This document shows positions 61,431 to 64,000 of a stretch of DNA of 64,000 bases, one piece after another (the stretch's first letter is position 1; each line of letters begins with the position of its first letter). The DNA lies in NCBI RefSeq assembly GCF_036417845.1, contig NC_089978.1, positions 161,693,962-161,757,961 of the forward strand, in the 5' to 3' direction. The notes under the pieces were generated by a model that was not told where the DNA came from, did no database searches, and was given only the letters and a program-made list of their open reading frames with translations. The stretch is from Apteryx mantelli (lineage: Eukaryota > Chordata > Aves > Apterygiformes > Apterygidae). Both the position numbers and the translations under genes were made by a program.

Positions 61431-63410
61431 CCTCCAGGCTCAAGAGCGGTGCATCCCTATGAGTAGGAAGTCAAGCAAAGGAGGCAGGAGACCTGCATGG
61501 ATGAGCAAGGAGCTCCTGGCAAAACTCAACCAGAAGAAGGAAGTATACAGAAAGTGGAAAGGGGGACAGGCCACTTGGGAGGAATATAGGAACACTGTTA
61601 GAGTATGCAGGGATGCGACGAGGAAGGCTAAGGCCCGTTTGGAATTAAATCTGGCTAGAGATGTCAAGGACAGCAAGAAGGGCTTCTTCAAATACATCAG
61701 CAGCAAGAGGAAGACTAGGGAAAATGTGGGCCCTTTGCTGAATGGGGTGGGTGCCCTGGTGACGAAGGATGCAGAGAAGGCAGAGTTACTGAATGCCTTC
61801 TTTGCTTCAGTCTTTACTGCTCAGGCCAGCCCTCAGGAACCCCAGACCCTGGAGGCAAGAGAGAAAGTCTGGAGGAAGGAAGACTTTCCCTTGGTGGAGG
61901 AGGAGTGGGTTAGAGATCATTTAAGCAAACTTGACACCCACAAATCCATGGGCCCTGATGGGATGCACCCACGAGTGCTGAGGGAGCTGGCGGATGTCAT
62001 TGCTAAGCCACTCTCCATCATCTTTGAAAGGTCATGAAGGACAGGAGAGGTGCCTGAAGACTGGAAGAAAGCCAATGTCACCCCAGTCTTCAAAAAGGGC
62101 AAGAAGGAGGACCCAGGGAACTACAGGCCAGTCAGCCTCACCTCCATCCCTGGAAAGGTGATGGAGCAGCTCATCCTGGAAGCCATCTCCAAGCATGTGG
62201 AGGACAAGAAGGTGATCAGGAGTAGTCAGCATGGCTTCACCAAGGGGAAATCATGCCTAACCAATCTGATAGCCTTCTATGATGGAATGACTGGCTGGGT
62301 AGATGAGGGGAGAGCAGTGGATGTTGTCTACCTAGACTTCAGCAAGGCTTTTGACACTGTCTCCCATAGCATCCTCATAGACAAGCTCAGGAAGTGTGGG
62401 TTAGATGAGTGGACAGTGAGGTGGATTGAGAACTGGCTGAATGGCAGAGCTCAGAGAGTTGTGATCAGTGGCACAGAGTCTAGTTGGAGGCCTGTAGCTA
62501 GCGGTTTCCCCCAGGGGTCAGTCCTGGGCCCAGTCTTGTTCAACTTCTTCATCAATGACCTGGATGAAGGGACAGAGTGCACCCTCAGCAAGTTTGCTGC
62601 TGATACAAAACTGGGAGGAGCGGCCGATACACCAGAGGGCTGTGCTGCCATTCAGAGAGACCTGGACAGGCTGGAGAGGTGGGCGGAGAGGAACCTCATG
62701 AAGTTCAACAAAGGCAAGTGCAGGGTCCTGCACCTGGGGAGGAATAACCCCATGCGCCAGTACAGGTTGGGGGTTGACCTGCTGGAAAGCAGCTCTGCTG
62801 AGAAGGACCGGGGAGTGCTGGTGGACACCAAGTTAAGCATGAGGCAGCAATGTGCCCTTGTGGCCAAGAAGGCCAATGGTATCCTGGGGTGCATCAGGAA
62901 GAGCGTTGCCAGCAGGTCGAGGGAGGTGATTCTCCCCCTCTACTCAGCCCTGGTGAGGCCACATCTGGAGTACTGCGTCCAGTTCTGGGCTCCCCAGTAC
63001 AAGAGGGATGAGGCACTACTGGAGCAAGTCCAGCGAAGGGCTACAAAGATGATTAGGGGACTGGAGCATCTCTCTTATGAGGAAAGGCTGAGAGAGCTGG
63101 GCCTGTTTAGCCTAGAGAAGAGAAGGCTGAGAGGAGATCTTATCAATGTGTACAAGTATCTGAAGGGAGGGTGTCGAGAGGATGGGACCAGACTCTTTTC
63201 AGTGGTGCCCAGCGACAGGACACGCGAGGCAACGGGCACAAACTGAAACACAGACAATTCCATCTGAACATGAGGAAAAACTTTTTCACTGTGAGGGTGA
63301 CAGAGCACTGGAACAGGTTGCCCAGAGAGGTGGTGGAGTCTCCTTCTCTGGAGATATTCAAAACACACCTGGACGCAATCCTGTGCAATGTGCTCTAGGT
63401 GACCCTGCTT
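61430..63410 (+). pseudogene. CR1 ORF2 reverse transcriptase remnant
   Basis: Reverse transcriptase of the CR1 clade. [13 protein letters not shown] is followed by a TGA stop (62035-62037), then [32 protein letters not shown] (from 62320), [13 protein letters not shown] and the catalytic block. That block reads FAADTKL where the family has FADDTKL: the first of the two metal-binding aspartates is alanine (GCT at 62599-62601). The frame shifts near 63.2 kb before the C-terminal RVTEHWNRLPREVVESPSLE region. Confidence 0.92.
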
Positions 63411-63480
63411 GAGCAGGGGGGTTGGACTAGATGATCTCCAGAGGTCCCTTCCAACCTCAGCGATTCTGTGATTCTGTGAT

Positions 63481-64000
63481 AAGATCCTATTAATGTTTTC
63501 TGCTTATTTCTACTAAAAAGAAATCATACCATCTAAATGAAATGTTCCAATGGCTTTTCTAAATGAATGGGCTGTGAAACTCCTGCAGAGAAATTTAATC
63601 AAGATAAGAAAATACAGTTATTAACTATCACCTTCCCCCAACCAATCTGAAAGTTGAATAGGTACGGAAGAAATTTTCCAAGGAGTGAGATTCTAAGGTA
63701 AGTTAATTTCACCCCCTCCTTAAATACAAAAAGAAGGAGTCCTCTTTTTGCTGCAGCCAAGTCCTTAGACTTGCAAGGGAAAATTCCCAATGAAGGTTTT
63801 GTTTCACTTGCATGCCAGCTTGTATGCGTTATGGCATCAGGACTGCAGTGGAAGAAATGATCTGTAAGTAGTTCAACGTGAGAGAAAAGCTAAGTTAGCT
63901 TCTGACTAGTACTGAGTTTGTAAGAGTGCTTTGCTTCATGCTCTTCCTTCCCTTCCCACTTCTATTTTTTGTCACCACAAAAAGCTGGAACTTTGTGCCT
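63481..64000. other. Flank right of the CR1 element
   Basis: About 0.5 kb of AT-rich sequence. Nothing recognised. Confidence 0.5.

Larger units (their letters stand above)
59900..63480 (+). mobile_element. Long CR1 non-LTR retrotransposon, 5'-truncated and inactive
   Basis: About 3.6 kb of CR1. From left to right it holds part of ORF1 with an esterase domain, the ORF2 endonuclease, the reverse transcriptase, the conserved C-terminal region, and a 3' UTR ending in the ATTCTGTG repeats (63463-63479). The 5' boundary is not precise; the first clear homology is near 59.97 kb. It is disabled by frameshifts near 60.29, 61.03 and 63.2 kb, stops at 60840-60842 and 62035-62037, and a catalytic substitution at 62599-62601. 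GC content is higher than the host sequence. CR1 elements usually make no clear target duplications and none was found. Confidence 0.95.

Overview
The window is vertebrate nuclear DNA, almost certainly from a bird. It is AT-rich with two sharp CpG islands. Genes are split by large introns, and recent transposons are CR1-type LINEs ending in the ATTCTGTG repeat usual for birds. I read it as the conserved TMEM263 - MTERF2 - CRY1 neighbourhood. The CRY1 protein assembles to 621 residues, the length I recall for chicken CRY1, but several residues differ from the chicken sequence I remember, so this is probably another bird.

Layout. (1) 1-~5.7 kb: an intron, then the last coding exon and 3' UTR of TMEM263 (+); its first coding exon lies to the left of the window. 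(2) 8480-9673: MTERF2 (-), with its whole coding sequence in one exon. A splice acceptor lies just upstream of the ATG, and the probable non-coding first exon and promoter are in a CpG island at 13.6-14.2 kb. TMEM263 and MTERF2 are tail to tail. (3) 17.57-19.4 kb: the CRY1 CpG island and promoter. CRY1 (+) then runs to about 58.9 kb with 13 coding exons and a terminal 3' UTR exon. Every exon junction was checked for splice dinucleotides and phase, and the joined reading frame is 1,866 nt including the stop. Intron 1 alone is 21,952 nt. (4) ~59.9-63.48 kb: a long, 5'-truncated, dead CR1 LINE (+) with remnants of the ORF1 esterase, the endonuclease and the reverse transcriptase. Shorter CR1 pieces lie at 31.7 kb and 13.1 kb, with older LINE-like remnants at 10.9, 40.4 and 56.3 kb.

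Function. CRY1 is a core repressor of the circadian clock, and clock-type motifs surround it here. There is an E'-box/E-box pair in the promoter, three near-D-boxes flanking exon 1, an intron-1 module with two inverted ROR/REV-ERB elements around a palindromic RFX X-box, and a ROR element plus E-box just past the 3' end. MTERF2 is a mitochondrial mTERF-family nucleic-acid-binding protein. TMEM263 is a small conserved membrane protein linked to skeletal growth.

No new protein system is visible. The points most worth following are non-coding: the intron-1 RRE/X-box module, the promoter motif arrangement, the 3' UTR Pumilio sites, the alternative C-terminal tails of CRY1, and the apparent orientation of CRY1 relative to MTERF2, which differs from my recollection of the human locus.
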